Origin: Pseudanabaena yagii GIHE-NHR1
Lineage (GTDB): Bacteria; Cyanobacteriota; Cyanobacteriia; Pseudanabaenales; Pseudanabaenaceae
DNA length: 64,000 nt
Assembly (NCBI RefSeq): GCF_012863495.1
Contig: NZ_JAAVJL010000001.1
Location: 2,538,001-2,602,000 of the forward strand
Direction: 5' to 3'
Position 1 is the first letter of the stretch, and the number at the start of each line of letters is the position of its first letter. A program made the translations under genes and the position numbers. Of this stretch, positions 33,673-43,495 are shown piece after piece. The notes below the pieces were generated by a model. The model saw only the letters and a list, made by a program, of their open reading frames with translations, was not told the origin of the DNA and searched no databases.

Positions 33673-36033
33673 CTAATTTCTAGCTCTCAATGATAGTGAA
33701 CTCATCACAACGCTGACGGAACTAAGAGCCATTGCTAAACCTGCGATCGTGGGATTGAGAGAGATGCCAAAACTGGGATAGAGAATACCTGCGGCAACGG
33801 GGATCGCTAAAGTGTTATAGGCAAAAGCCCAAAATAGATTTTGGCGAATTTTGCTGAAGGTGGCGCGACTGAGTTCGATCGCAGGGACAACATCGCTCAG
33901 CCCATGACGCATCAACACAATATCCGCAGTTTCCATTGCCACATCAGTTCCTGAACTGAGGGCAATGCCGACAGTGGCACTGGCAAGGGCAGGGGCATCA
34001 TTGACCCCATCGCCAACCATCGCCACACGCTGACCTTCTGCGAGTAATTTGAGAATTGCATCGGCTTTGCCATCGGGTTTCACTTCCGCGATCGCTCTTT
34101 CGGCGGGTATACCTAACTGATTAGCGATCGCGATCGCTGTTTCTTGGCGATCGCCTGTGAGCATCCAAACCTGTAAACCCATTGCTTCAATTTGGCGCAC
34201 AACTTCAGGGGCTTCGGGTTTAAGGCGATCGCGAATTGCAATTATCCCCAAGAGTTGAGTATTCACTCCCACGAAAATTGGAGTTTTACCTAACTGGGCT
34301 AACTGTTGCGATCGCTCTGAAATTTCACTAGGAATTGTCACTTGGCGATCGTTTAACCATGCCGCATTACCCACTAGAATCATTTCGCCAGTTGTGAGTA
34401 AGGCTTCCACACCGCAACCAGCCACAATTTGCGAAGATTGGGTTGGTAGTAGCTCGATGTTTAGCTCTTGGGCTTTGGCGATCGTTGCTGCGCCAAGGAT
34501 ATGGTTTGCGCCGACTTCGGCACTAGCCGCTAGTTGTAAAACCCTTAGAGCCGATGTCGGCACTTCGCGATCAATCAGACTTTTAAAAGTAGTTTGATCG
34601 ATCATGCTTTTCCCAAACACCATTAAGTCATTGGTGATCACGTCTGTAACTTCAGGTTTGCCCGTTGTCAAAGTCCCAGTTTTGTCAAAGACAACTGCGG
34701 ACAATTGATCGATTTTTTCTAGACTTGCCCCACCCTTGATTAAAATTCCTTTTTCTGCGCCCATGCCTGTGCCGACCATGATTGCTGTCGGTGTGGCTAA
34801 GCCCAATGCACAGGGGCAAGCTACTACTAAAACCGCGATCGCTAAGCGCAAACTAAATACGATTTCCGTATGGAGCAAGCCATACCAAATGAGAAAGGTT
34901 AATGCTGAGATTGCCATCACCGAGTAGGCGAAATATCCCGCCACGCGATCGGCTAAGTACTGAATCGGTGCTTTACTTGCCTGTGCTGACTCCACCAGTG
35001 ACACAATCCGTGCCAAGGTCGTTTCTGCACCAGTTTGTAAAACTTGGACAGTAATTGCTCCCGTCAAATTCAGAGTTGCCCCTGTGACCCTTGCGCCTAA
35101 TTGCTTCGCCACAGGCATCGATTCCCCTGTGAGCATTGACTCATCAACACTAGAGCTACCCGTAATGATCTCACCATCGACAGGGATTTTTTCGCCAGCC
35201 CAAACCACGATGCGATCTCCAACTTGCAAATCTTCCACAGCGATCGGGACTTGAATCTCACCATCAGTAGAATTGACAAGCAATCTAGCACTCGCAGGTT
35301 GCAACTCCATGAGCGCACGGATAGCGTTGGAGGCTTTGCCCTTAGCCCGTTCTAATAAAGCCTGTCCTAACAGCACAAACCCCAAAAGCATGACAGGTTC
35401 TTCAAAGAAGCATTGCCAACCTAGCTGCGGTACATATAAAGCGATCGTGCTTGCCAAATAGGCGGAAATCGTTCCCAGTCCCACCAAGGAGTTCATGTTT
35501 GGGGCGCGATACCATAATGATTTCAAACCATCCCACCAGATCGGACGACCAACCCAGCCAAGTGCCACCGTAGAAACGATCCAATGGGCATACATATTGC
35601 CAAAGAGCGGTAGATCCACCACCCCGATTAATCCTAAATGTCCGACGATCGCTAGAATTACCAGCGATGCAGGAATAGCTACTTCTTGACTAATGCCAAA
35701 CCATAGAGTTGGTGGAACGGTTGCATTAAGAGATTTAAGCTTTGACTGGCGATCGCTTTGATCAATAAACTCCGCTGAAAATCCTGCCTTCGCGATCGCT
35801 TCAATTAACTGCGGGGCAAAATCCTGTGGTGTAGTCTCACCGCTATAAACGACAGTTGCTTTCTCAGTTAATAAATTTACACTCGCAGCTTTGACTCCTT
35901 CACAGCCAAGCAAACGCTTTTCTACAACTGCCACACAACCCGCGCATTTCATACCTGCGATCGCTAAAGCTAAAGAGCTAGAGGGCACAATAGATGGCGA
36001 ATTTGTTATTTCTATTGGTTGAGTTACTACCAC
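33673..36033 (-). CDS. Copper-type P-type ATPase (PacS/CtaA-like)
   Basis: About 786 residues. An N-terminal heavy-metal domain has [15 protein letters not shown] (CxxC). The membrane ion site is [14 protein letters not shown] (CPC), the phosphorylation motif [17 protein letters not shown], the phosphatase motif LTGES and the hinge [13 protein letters not shown]. These fix it as a P1B-1 Cu(I) pump. In cyanobacteria such pumps (PacS in thylakoids, CtaA in the plasma membrane) supply plastocyanin and cytochrome oxidase; which one this is cannot be told. The usual nucleotide-binding His-Pro pair reads His-Ile (GANHILGAA). The start is uncertain: GTG at 36033 or TTG at 36090. Confidence 0.9.
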   Translation of the reverse strand: MVVTQPIEITNSPSIVPSSSLALAIAGMKCAGCVAVVEKRLLGCEGVKAASVNLLTEKATVVYSGETTPQDFAPQLIEAIAKAGFSAEFIDQSDRQSKLKSLNATVPPTLWFGISQEVAIPASLVILAIVGHLGLIGVVDLPLFGNMYAHWIVSTVALGWVGRPIWWDGLKSLWYRAPNMNSLVGLGTISAYLASTIALYVPQLGWQCFFEEPVMLLGFVLLGQALLERAKGKASNAIRALMELQPASARLLVNSTDGEIQVPIAVEDLQVGDRIVVWAGEKIPVDGEIITGSSSVDESMLTGESMPVAKQLGARVTGATLNLTGAITVQVLQTGAETTLARIVSLVESAQASKAPIQYLADRVAGYFAYSVMAISALTFLIWYGLLHTEIVFSLRLAIAVLVVACPCALGLATPTAIMVGTGMGAEKGILIKGGASLEKIDQLSAVVFDKTGTLTTGKPEVTDVITNDLMVFGKSMIDQTTFKSLIDREVPTSALRVLQLAASAEVGANHILGAATIAKAQELNIELLPTQSSQIVAGCGVEALLTTGEMILVGNAAWLNDRQVTIPSEISERSQQLAQLGKTPIFVGVNTQLLGIIAIRDRLKPEAPEVVRQIEAMGLQVWMLTGDRQETAIAIANQLGIPAERAIAEVKPDGKADAILKLLAEGQRVAMVGDGVNDAPALASATVGIALSSGTDVAMETADIVLMRHGLSDVVPAIELSRATFSKIRQNLFWAFAYNTLAIPVAAGILYPSFGISLNPTIAGLAMALSSVSVVMSSLSLRARN

Positions 36034-36436
36034 AAACTTGTATCCCGAATCTACAAAAAATCTCAAAAGATCTAATATCGAATGAGTCAATACCCATTAA
36101 AAAACGATACCAAACTGTTATGGGTAATCTAGCTAGTACTAAAAGCTGATAGCCACATCTCAATACATAGGGTTAGCATATACTCAAATCTAGTTAAATT
36201 AGCTGGGTAATTCTGATCCAACTTCTCGATAGCAATGCTCGTCTATTCTTGTCTTGCTTATTATGTGTGACTGTTAAACTTAAAGTTAGGGGTATGGCGA
36301 ATAGTAATAACTCTTCTCCTAACTAGTACCTAACTCAAGGTATAGCAGTTTTTAGACAAGTACATATAAGCTTAAAGTTCACTAGATTTTCAGGCTTACC
36401 CCAATGGTTCAAAATTCTCTGACACTGAGTTAGCTA
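36034..36436. other. Intergenic region between divergent genes
   Basis: About 400 bases, AT-rich, holding the promoters of the copper ATPase (minus) and the metallo-hydrolase (plus). I see no clear hairpin or repeat and no convincing small gene. Confidence 0.5.
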
Positions 36437-37321
36437 ATGTCCATTTCTGACAGCGAGTTTTCTATTCATTTTTGGGGTGTACGTGGCAGCATAGCGACCC
36501 CTGGTTCAAGTACCGTGCGCTATGGTGGCAACACTCCCTGTGTAGAAATGCGCTGCCAAGGCAAAAGACTTATCTTTGATGGTGGAACGGGGATTAGAGT
36601 ATTAGGACAACATTTACTCAAGCAGATGCCCATCGAAGCGAGTATTTTCTTTACTCATAGTCATTGGGATCATATTCAAGGGTTTCCTTTTTTCACGCCT
36701 GCTTTTATTAAGGGCAATCTTTTTAAAATTTACGGCAAAATCGCTCCTACTGGGCAAACGATGCAGGAACGTCTAGAGGAACAAATGCACCATCCTAATT
36801 TTCCTGTACCATTGCGCGTGATGGGTTCCTGTCTGAAATTTTTTGATGTAGAAGTTCCGAGCATAATTGAGGTCGGGAATGGCGTAACGGTTGAGTCAGG
36901 ATTGCTCAATCATCCGGGGGAAGCGACAGGATATCGAGTCAGCGTTGGCGATCGCTCGGCAGTTTATGCCACGGATACTGAGCATTTCCATGATCATATC
37001 GATCAGAATCTTGTCCATCTTGCTCGCAATGCCGATGTTTTGATTATGGATGCAACCTATTCTGATGAGGAATATTGGTCAACTACTAATCCCAAAATTG
37101 GTTGGGGGCATTCGACATGGCAAGAGGCGATCAAGGTCGCTGAGGCAGCAAATGTCAAAACCCTAGTAATTTTTCATCACGATCCTCTACGCAGTGATGA
37201 TCAATTAGATGAGTTTGAAGGCTTAGCCAAAGAAAAATTTGCGGGATCTGTAATGGCAAGGGAAGGGATGTGTATTTCTATTCCCATTCGCACCGATGCC
37301 AAGCCTTTAGTTAAAGTTTAA
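36437..37321 (+). CDS. Metallo-beta-lactamase fold hydrolase
   Basis: 294 residues. The N-terminal strand IHFWGVRGSIATPGSSTVRYGGNTPCVEM is typical of the MBL subgroup related to cyclic-nucleotide phosphodiesterases and RNase Z-like proteins. Metal ligands are in THSHWDHIQGFPFF (H-x-H-x-D-H), LLNHPGEATGYR and ATDTEHF, MDATYS, and the late FHHDP. Cytoplasmic, no signal peptide. Substrate unknown. Monocistronic with a hairpin directly after. Confidence 0.88.
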   Translation: MSISDSEFSIHFWGVRGSIATPGSSTVRYGGNTPCVEMRCQGKRLIFDGGTGIRVLGQHLLKQMPIEASIFFTHSHWDHIQGFPFFTPAFIKGNLFKIYGKIAPTGQTMQERLEEQMHHPNFPVPLRVMGSCLKFFDVEVPSIIEVGNGVTVESGLLNHPGEATGYRVSVGDRSAVYATDTEHFHDHIDQNLVHLARNADVLIMDATYSDEEYWSTTNPKIGWGHSTWQEAIKVAEAANVKTLVIFHHDPLRSDDQLDEFEGLAKEKFAGSVMAREGMCISIPIRTDAKPLVKV

Positions 37322-37326
37322 TCTTA

Positions 37327-37363
37327 ATAAGGCTAGGCGGCGCATCGCGCCGCCTAGCCTTAT
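37327..37363. terminator. Hairpin terminator
   Basis: A perfect 17-bp GC-rich stem with atc loop. Confidence 0.78.
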
Positions 37364-37487
37364 AGTGTTCCTTAAAGCAAATCTTGAATTATTACTGCTA
37401 TTTACGTGAACCTTGGAGTTTCCTCATAGAGTGTCTTGAATCTCTTGAGTTAATGCTTGTTCATCCTAGCCTAGGCAGTTTTATCAA

Positions 37488-38612
37488 ATGTATACAGTTT
37501 TAGAAGCGATCGCAACTGCCAACCCACCCTACAAGCGCACCCAGACTGAAGCCGCCGACTTTATGTTACAAACCGAAAGTTTATCGGCGGCAATTAGAAA
37601 AAGAATTCCTGCAATTTATGCAAATTCTGGTATTGACTATCGCTATAGTTGTATTCCCGACTATGGTGGCGATCTTCAGCATTTTGAACTCTATCCCCCT
37701 AATTGGGAACTCAAACCTACACCAACCACCTTTAGTCGTAATCAGATATATGCAATCTATGCCCCAAAACTAGCTATACAAGCAGCCGAACAAGCGATCG
37801 CGCAGGCAAAACTTACTGCTCAAGAGATTACGCATCTGATCGTCGTCAGTTGCACAGGTTTTTCGGCCCCGGGGATAGATATGCACTTAATTAAGCAATT
37901 GGGCCTGCCCTATACGATCGCCCGCACGATGATTGGATTTATGGGCTGCCATGCGGCTTTTAATGGATTAAAAGCCGCTCATGCCATTTGCCAAAGCGAT
38001 CGCCAAGCCAAAGTCCTATTAGTATGTGTTGAGTTATGTTCCTTGCATTTCCAAGTTGCCGATACCCTCGAAAATACAATTATTAATGCCATTTTTGCCG
38101 ATGGTGCAGCAGCAGCGATTCTTGCCTCCCATCCATTTGCGGAAGCAGAGGGAAAGCTTGCCTATACCGATGGATGTAGCCTCTTGATTGAGAATACGGA
38201 AGAGTTAATGAATTGGACAATTGGTGATACGGGGTTTCTGATGGGCTTATCACCAAAGGTTCCAGAAGTAGTTGCGGCTTATCTGCCTAATTATTTACAA
38301 ACTTTCTTAAATAAACACCATCTTACGCAAAACAATCTTGATTTTTGGGCAATTCACCCAGGGGGTAGAAAAATCATTGAGCAAATCCAATCAATTTTTG
38401 CCTTAAGCGATCGCATGGTTGCTGATTCCTATAATGTTCTGCGGCAATATGGCAATATGAGTTCGCCGACGATTCTATTTATTCTCAAAGAGATATTAGC
38501 CAAACATCAAGCAGGAATTAGCGATCGCTCTAATTCTACTTTTCATCATGGAATTGCCTTAGCCTTTGGTCCTGGACTATCCATTGAAGGTTGTTTATTT
38601 CAGAAAGTCTAA
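37488..38612 (+). CDS. Type III polyketide synthase
   Basis: 374 residues, chalcone/stilbene synthase fold. The nucleophile Cys is in MIGFMGCHAAFNGL (about C154), the catalytic His in FWAIHPGGRKI and the Asn in QYGNMSSPTI. The final GFG-like loop appears as AFGPGLSIE. It extends an acyl-CoA starter with malonyl-CoA and cyclises it, giving resorcinols, pyrones or similar. A methyltransferase follows and a flavoprotein and MFS exporter lie close, resembling known bacterial sets in which a type III PKS product is methylated and hydroxylated to a phenolic or quinone lipid. The product is not predictable. Confidence 0.9.
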   Translation: MYTVLEAIATANPPYKRTQTEAADFMLQTESLSAAIRKRIPAIYANSGIDYRYSCIPDYGGDLQHFELYPPNWELKPTPTTFSRNQIYAIYAPKLAIQAAEQAIAQAKLTAQEITHLIVVSCTGFSAPGIDMHLIKQLGLPYTIARTMIGFMGCHAAFNGLKAAHAICQSDRQAKVLLVCVELCSLHFQVADTLENTIINAIFADGAAAAILASHPFAEAEGKLAYTDGCSLLIENTEELMNWTIGDTGFLMGLSPKVPEVVAAYLPNYLQTFLNKHHLTQNNLDFWAIHPGGRKIIEQIQSIFALSDRMVADSYNVLRQYGNMSSPTILFILKEILAKHQAGISDRSNSTFHHGIALAFGPGLSIEGCLFQKV

Positions 38613-38703
38613 GACCCTCACCCCTAGCCCCTCTCCCGCAGGAGAGGGGAACAAGATTTTTTGCTCCTCCTCTCCTGCGGGAGAGGGGGCTGGGGGGTGA
38701 GGG
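38613..38703. repeat. Dispersed GC-rich inverted repeat
   Basis: Contains ccctcacccctagcccctct, then cccgcaggagagggg, a short spacer and the inverse copy ending ctggggggtgaggg. This type of repeat is common between cyanobacterial genes. It creates an artificial upstream extension of the following methyltransferase frame (peptide SPLAPLPQERG). Confidence 0.88.
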
Positions 38704-38740
38704 CAAGATTCATAGTCAATCAATTATTTTAGGAATATTT

Positions 38741-39487
38741 ATGCCTTCATTTCAAATCCGCACCGATCAAGATGAGTTGATGGATGATTTCACAATTCAG
38801 GATGAACGCCTGACGGATGCTTTAGAACAACTGCGCCCAATTAATCAACTCTTGGGTGGCTATGCAACTACGATGGAAATTATTGCTCCTTTTTTGAGAG
38901 CAAAATCGCGATCGCAACCAAATCAAACGATCCGCATTCTGGATTTGGGTACGGGTATTGGCGATTTTCCTGAATATATTGTGCGGTGGGCAGCAGCGCA
39001 ATCCTCTGTGATTAATGTCGAAGTTGTGGCGATCGATGCGAATCCCGTAACGGTGGACTATGCCCGTTCTGCCTTACAAAAGCGTTTACCGTCAAACTTG
39101 CAATCAAAAATTAATGTGGAAGTTGCCGATGCTCTGGCGCTTCCCTACGATGACGGTGAGTTTGATATAGCGATCGCTGCCATGTTTTTACATCACTTTG
39201 CCCATGAGAATGCTGTACAAATTGTGCGATCGATGCAGCGTGTATCCAAGCATGGAATTCTGATCAATGATTTACATCGCCATCCCCTCGCCTATTACGG
39301 CATCTATGCCCTTACAAGGCTATTGCCTGCGGTAGATATGGTGCGGAATGATGCACCCGTTTCTGTTTTGCGCGGATTCAAATCTCCTGAATTAAAAAGC
39401 ATCGCCGAATCCGCAGGTTTAAGCAATTTCTCGCTCAAGTGGCGCTATGCCTTTCGTTGGGTATTAAGCAGTGTAGAGCTTAAGTAA
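38741..39487 (+). CDS. SAM-dependent methyltransferase
   Basis: 248 residues from the ATG at 38741 (MPSFQIRTDQDELMDDF). The frame stays open upstream through the repeat, but that part is repeat-derived. Motif I is ILDLGTGIGDFPEYI, followed by VVAIDANPVTV and the Methyltransf_11-like DIAIAAMFLHHFAHENAVQ. The end region (ALTRLLPAVDMVRNDAPVSVLRGF) resembles methyltransferases found beside type III polyketide synthases. Probably O- or C-methylates the polyketide. A 7-base overlap with the converging HNH gene. Confidence 0.87.
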   Translation: MPSFQIRTDQDELMDDFTIQDERLTDALEQLRPINQLLGGYATTMEIIAPFLRAKSRSQPNQTIRILDLGTGIGDFPEYIVRWAAAQSSVINVEVVAIDANPVTVDYARSALQKRLPSNLQSKINVEVADALALPYDDGEFDIAIAAMFLHHFAHENAVQIVRSMQRVSKHGILINDLHRHPLAYYGIYALTRLLPAVDMVRNDAPVSVLRGFKSPELKSIAESAGLSNFSLKWRYAFRWVLSSVELK

Positions 39488-39911
39488 TAGAAGTAGGTGG
39501 ATGTTCTCCCATCTTTACCCACATTCTGCGTACACGAATTAATTCAGGACGATTCATTTTTAGTGCTGCAATGGTTGCTCTACCAATTGCCGTAATCCCT
39601 ATGATTTCTGTGCTATCTTCTCCCCAATTAAATTCCTCTAACCATTTTTGCTTTTGAGGATGAAATAGTGGGACTAATTCTTGGCTTAATGGGTCAATTG
39701 CAGTCTGTCGTGACGATTTATAGCGATTGCAAGACGGACAAGAAAGGCATAGATTCTCAAACGTTTTAGCTCCGCCTAATGAGCGAGGATTAATATGTTC
39801 AATTTCAAATGTCGTTACAATCAGAGATTCAGCCGTTTGGCAATACGCACAACAGTTGGAAAATCGTCCCCGAATTTGACGCTGTAAATCGACAGAAATA
39901 TATACGCTCAC
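39480..39911 (-). CDS. HNH endonuclease
   Basis: 143 residues with the HNH core: CAYCQTAESLIVTTFEIEHINPRSLGG and FENLCLSCPSCNRYKSSR (two Cys pairs that bind zinc, EH-I-N-P, N). It overlaps the antitoxin-like gene before it by four bases. Small stand-alone HNH proteins of this class are widespread in cyanobacteria and travel as accessory genes; target unknown. Confidence 0.88.
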   Translation of the reverse strand: MSVYISVDLQRQIRGRFSNCCAYCQTAESLIVTTFEIEHINPRSLGGAKTFENLCLSCPSCNRYKSSRQTAIDPLSQELVPLFHPQKQKWLEEFNWGEDSTEIIGITAIGRATIAALKMNRPELIRVRRMWVKMGEHPPTSIT

Positions 39912-40240
39912 GCTGATTTTGCATAGTTCTCTATGCTTTTTAAGGTATATCTAGCTCTAGTTTTGAGAATATTTAACTGATCCACTCTGAGCAAAAGTTG
40001 ATCTAATTTAGCTAATTCATTGTTTGAAAGGATATTTTCAGAATTACGTGCCAACATGTCACTAAGTTGTTGTTGAGAGTCAGTTGTCAATTTACTCTCA
40101 GCTAATGCTTCTAGTTCAGGAATACTTAGACCTTGTAGTAGGTCAGGATCAGTATTTGAGGTCAACCGATTGTAGGTTGTGATATCTAACACAACTCCAA
40201 CTTTTTCGCCTTGTTGGTCAGTTATATATTGCAAGGACAT
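39908..40240 (-). CDS. Antitoxin-like protein paired with the HNH gene
   Basis: 110 residues from ATG at 40240. The N-terminal SLQYITDQQGEKVGVVLDITTYNRL is a Phd/YefM-like or RelB-like beginning often found in cyanobacterial antitoxins. The rest is helical, with LSIPELEALAESKL and ILSNNELAKLDQLLLRVDQL. It is followed directly (ATGA-type overlap) by an HNH nuclease. Whether the two form a working toxin-antitoxin pair is inference. Confidence 0.65.
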   Translation of the reverse strand: MSLQYITDQQGEKVGVVLDITTYNRLTSNTDPDLLQGLSIPELEALAESKLTTDSQQQLSDMLARNSENILSNNELAKLDQLLLRVDQLNILKTRARYTLKSIENYAKSA

Positions 40241-40404
40241 GGCTTTTGCTAGGTTAGCGAAGTTAACAAACAATTTATACTTACTTCAAGATACAAGTAA
40301 GAAATTCTGAGGTCAAGCTTATAAAGGTCTTATTTTTGGTGAGTTAAAATTATTAAAGGCAAATAAAATATAGATGGTTACTAATTCATAATATACACAA
40401 ATAA

Positions 40405-40911
40405 ATGACAATTAAATTACTAAAGAGAATAACTCACAAAAATTTTAAGGGTATAAGAAAATCTGTTCAGGAAGTAAAAGTTTTACCCAAGAAACTTGAA
40501 AAATCATTAGAACAAGCAAACAAAATAGTTCCTGTTGTCATTCGTAATCCTCTAGATAGTACTCTTCCATGTAGAAAAGATGAGCCTTATCTTGGAGCAC
40601 ATATTTTTGTAGTTAAGATTCATCCTAATTTAGGATTGCGATACCAGCATCATGGGATATACGTTGGGGAAAACTGCGTTATTCATCTAATGGATAATGG
40701 CATTGTGAGTAAAATTAGTTTGAAACAATTTCGTCGTATGGGACGAAAACACCGCTACGGGATTATACATAGTCCTCGTAAAGGTTCTCACAAAATCGTA
40801 GTTGAGAGAGCTAATAAACTACTTCGTAGACAAAAACTTAGATACAATTTGTTAAATCGAAACTGCGAACATTTTGCTCATTATTGTCGGAGTGGTGCAT
40901 GGAGAATTTGA
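40405..40911 (+). CDS. LRAT-fold (NlpC/P60-like) protein
   Basis: 168 residues with the lecithin:retinol-acyltransferase (LRAT) domain. After a basic N-terminus come GAHIFVVKIHPNLGLRYQHHGIYVG with the catalytic His region, then RYNLLNRNCEHFAHYCRSG with the nucleophile Cys in NCEHF. LRAT-fold enzymes are acyltransferases or phospholipases acting on lipids. Bacterial members are little studied. No signal peptide. The gene is AT-rich and sits between the methyltransferase and flavoprotein of the polyketide locus; a link to lipid-like polyketides is possible but unproven. Confidence 0.82.
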   Translation: MTIKLLKRITHKNFKGIRKSVQEVKVLPKKLEKSLEQANKIVPVVIRNPLDSTLPCRKDEPYLGAHIFVVKIHPNLGLRYQHHGIYVGENCVIHLMDNGIVSKISLKQFRRMGRKHRYGIIHSPRKGSHKIVVERANKLLRRQKLRYNLLNRNCEHFAHYCRSGAWRI

Positions 40912-41051
40912 AGAGACTTTATAATTAAAAAAGTTTATCTTAGCGAATCTGTATAAGTTAAATTCTTTCTAACGAAAATAGAGTGTTTTTTAACAGTTTT
41001 ACTTAATGTCACTCCATTAAAAGTTTAGAATCAATGATATCAGGATAAAAT

Positions 41052-42212
41052 ATGAATTATGACGCGATCGCGATTGGTGCTGGGCTATCGGGCTGTAGTG
41101 CTGCCATTCAACTAGCAAAACTTGGTTATCGTATATTACTGCTAGAGCAAAGCCATTATCCTGTACACAAACTCTGCGGAGAGTTCCTTTCCGTTGAAGT
41201 TACCGCAGCATTTGAGAACTTAGGTATATTGGAACAGGTTCACAAAGTCGGCGCACATCCGATTCATCGTGCTTACTTAACTACCTCTAGCGGCGCATCC
41301 TTTCGGAGTCCATTGCCTAGCACTGCTCTTGGTCTTAGTCGCTATCAACTAGACCTGATGCTATTTGAACGTGCCAAAGATTTGAATGTCACTTGTATCG
41401 ACAATACTAAGGTTACGGGTGTTACGGGAAATCTTGCAGAGGGATTTCAAGTTAGTACTACTAAAGGAGAATTTTCTGGACGCTTAGTATTAGGAGCATT
41501 TGGGAAAAGATCTTCCCTCGATCGCACACTCAATCGTAAATTTATCGCCAAGCGATCGCCTTGGATTGCCTATAAAGGACATTTCACAGGGATTGATATT
41601 GGTGATGTGATCGAGTTGCATAGTTTCCCCAATGGTTATTGTGGATTGTCACAAATTGAAACTGGGGAAATCAATGTTTGTTGGATTGCCCATGAACGAG
41701 TGATGAAAGAGCCAATTCATCAAGATTTAGGTATTCCTGAATCCTTGGCGAAAAACCCTGTACTAGCCGATCGCTTTGCTCATATGCAGCGAGTTTCGCC
41801 TTCTCTACAGGGCTTAAGCCAGATTAGCTTTGCGCGTAAAGAAAACTTTTATAACGATATCTGTATGATTGGTGATACAGCGGGCATGATTACGCCGCTT
41901 TGTGGTGATGGCATGGCGATGGCTCTACGTGCAGCCGAAATAGCAGTTCCCTTGGTGAGTCAATTTCTCGAACAGCAAATTAACGCGATCGCCTTTAAGC
42001 AACAATATACGATCGCATGGCAAAGGGAATTTCAAATGCGCTTACAACTAGGGCGAATCATGCACAATTGCTTTGTGCAGCCACCCCTCGCAAATATGGG
42101 AGTGAGTCTATGTCAGATGGTTCCTGCATTAGGTAATTGGATTATTGGTGCAACTCGTGGGAAACCGCAGCAATTACTCAAAACTGACTTTGCGAGTAAT
42201 GCGCTCACCTAA
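41052..42212 (+). CDS. FAD-dependent oxidoreductase
   Basis: 386 residues. The N-terminal Rossmann motif is AIAIGAGLSGCSAAIQLAKLGYRILLLEQ, with GxGxxG, and the second FAD motif is CMIGDTAGMITPLCGDGMAMAL (GD). It belongs to the geranylgeranyl-reductase/aromatic hydroxylase-like group. In type III PKS loci such flavoproteins hydroxylate the phenolic ring. Converges with the MFS gene with a 39-base overlap. RBS AGGA precedes the start. Confidence 0.85.
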   Translation: MNYDAIAIGAGLSGCSAAIQLAKLGYRILLLEQSHYPVHKLCGEFLSVEVTAAFENLGILEQVHKVGAHPIHRAYLTTSSGASFRSPLPSTALGLSRYQLDLMLFERAKDLNVTCIDNTKVTGVTGNLAEGFQVSTTKGEFSGRLVLGAFGKRSSLDRTLNRKFIAKRSPWIAYKGHFTGIDIGDVIELHSFPNGYCGLSQIETGEINVCWIAHERVMKEPIHQDLGIPESLAKNPVLADRFAHMQRVSPSLQGLSQISFARKENFYNDICMIGDTAGMITPLCGDGMAMALRAAEIAVPLVSQFLEQQINAIAFKQQYTIAWQREFQMRLQLGRIMHNCFVQPPLANMGVSLCQMVPALGNWIIGATRGKPQQLLKTDFASNALT

Positions 42213-43436
42213 AGCAATGCCGACACCTGCAAGGAGAAAAGCGATCGCTGTTAGTAAAATCGCATTTGGCGTGGAAAGCATCTCTGAGGATTTGGGAACG
42301 AGATAACCAAAGATAGCGATCGCCCCTGACAATCCGCCAAAGAATGTCCCAACTGTTAACCCACCGAGTGCCTTCGGAACCATTGTGAGGGCAAAGGCAA
42401 CCATGCCATTATTTACGGCACTGAGGAATCCTAATATCAACAAAATAACGATCAAGGAAGCGATCGCCCCATAGCCACCTGCTAACAAGCCTAGTCCCGC
42501 CGCAATTCCACCTAAACTAAAGATCATCAAGCGTTTGTTATCGATAAATTTGGAGATATTACCAGTACCGACCGCCAATAGCGCCTGAGTAATTAATGCT
42601 GAACCCATTAAAACTTCAAAGGATAAACCTGTAAGTCCTGTAAGATCTGCTTTGAGGGTGCGGGGTAACACATCTCCCATCAGCAAGCGCATTCCTAAAC
42701 CGATCGCTCCACCAACGAGCATCACGATCGCTAAATTATTTAAGAAATCTCTAATCTTGAATGGTTCCGCATTTTCTAAGGCGGGATTGAGATTTTTGGG
42801 AATATAGATCATCGCGCTGCGTAAACCTGCAACACCTGCGAGCAGGGTGAATGAGGCGATCACAAAGGTCGCTGGTGCGCCCAGTCCCAGAATAAAGCTA
42901 GTCGCTAAGGGGCGAATCGAACCGACAAAACCACCGACCAAGGTTAAAACACTACCTGCAAGCGGCAATTGGGTAGCTCCCGCAAAGCTTGCCAATAAAC
43001 AAATCACGGGACTGCGAAAGGTTGCCATGACGATCGCCCACAGAACCGCCAAGCTCGGCAAGATCAAGCGGACAATTTCATTGGAACCACCAAAAACGAC
43101 GACGGCAGGCAGGGCAATAAATAAAGCTGTTGAGCCAATTACTCCCGCCACAATCAAGGGCATCCGTGAGCTATACCAACGCTGCCAGCGATCGGAGAGT
43201 CCCCCAAATAATGGCTCGATAATTACCGCGATCGCACTTTCGATCACCAATAGCAACCCTGCAAATTGTTGAGCTTGACTAGTGGGGTATGCAAACACCT
43301 GCTCGATAAACTTGGGCAAGTACACCGCATACGCTATCCAAGTCAGAGAGATTGCCCCCTGCACTGAGGCAAGACTCCACACTTGCAGCCAACGTATTTG
43401 ATTAGATGCTGGATTTGGTGATGGTGCGATCGACAT
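42174..43436 (-). CDS. MFS transporter
   Basis: 420 residues with about 12 membrane helices. Loop 2-3 reads PLFGGLSDRWQRWYSSRMP, the MFS signature (G-x3-D-R-x-x-R). The inner linker at the middle is polar (PKNLNPALENAEPFKIRD). It may export the product of the polyketide locus, but general drug or sugar transport is equally possible. The 3' end overlaps the FAD gene; a stem-loop at its 5' side belongs to the upstream neighbour. Confidence 0.83.
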   Translation of the reverse strand: MSIAPSPNPASNQIRWLQVWSLASVQGAISLTWIAYAVYLPKFIEQVFAYPTSQAQQFAGLLLVIESAIAVIIEPLFGGLSDRWQRWYSSRMPLIVAGVIGSTALFIALPAVVVFGGSNEIVRLILPSLAVLWAIVMATFRSPVICLLASFAGATQLPLAGSVLTLVGGFVGSIRPLATSFILGLGAPATFVIASFTLLAGVAGLRSAMIYIPKNLNPALENAEPFKIRDFLNNLAIVMLVGGAIGLGMRLLMGDVLPRTLKADLTGLTGLSFEVLMGSALITQALLAVGTGNISKFIDNKRLMIFSLGGIAAGLGLLAGGYGAIASLIVILLILGFLSAVNNGMVAFALTMVPKALGGLTVGTFFGGLSGAIAIFGYLVPKSSEMLSTPNAILLTAIAFLLAGVGIALGERITRKVSFE

Positions 43437-43464
43437 AAAAAACTTCCCTCTCGCGTGACATTTA

Positions 43465-43489
43465 GAGAGAGGCGCTTTACGCCTCTCTC
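43465..43489. terminator. Hairpin terminator after the pentapeptide-repeat gene
   Basis: A 10-bp GC-rich stem, seven bases beyond the stop of the minus-strand pentapeptide gene. Confidence 0.65.
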
Positions 43490-43495
43490 AGGTGT

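Noticed and set aside
33673-36033. Many antisense frames within the copper ATPase and other large genes
   Set aside because: They mirror strong coding frames on the opposite strand and have no ribosome sites or family signatures.
38591-38740. Longer N-terminus for the methyltransferase
   Set aside because: The extra 50 residues come from a dispersed GC-rich repeat; the ATG at 38741 starts normal methyltransferase sequence.
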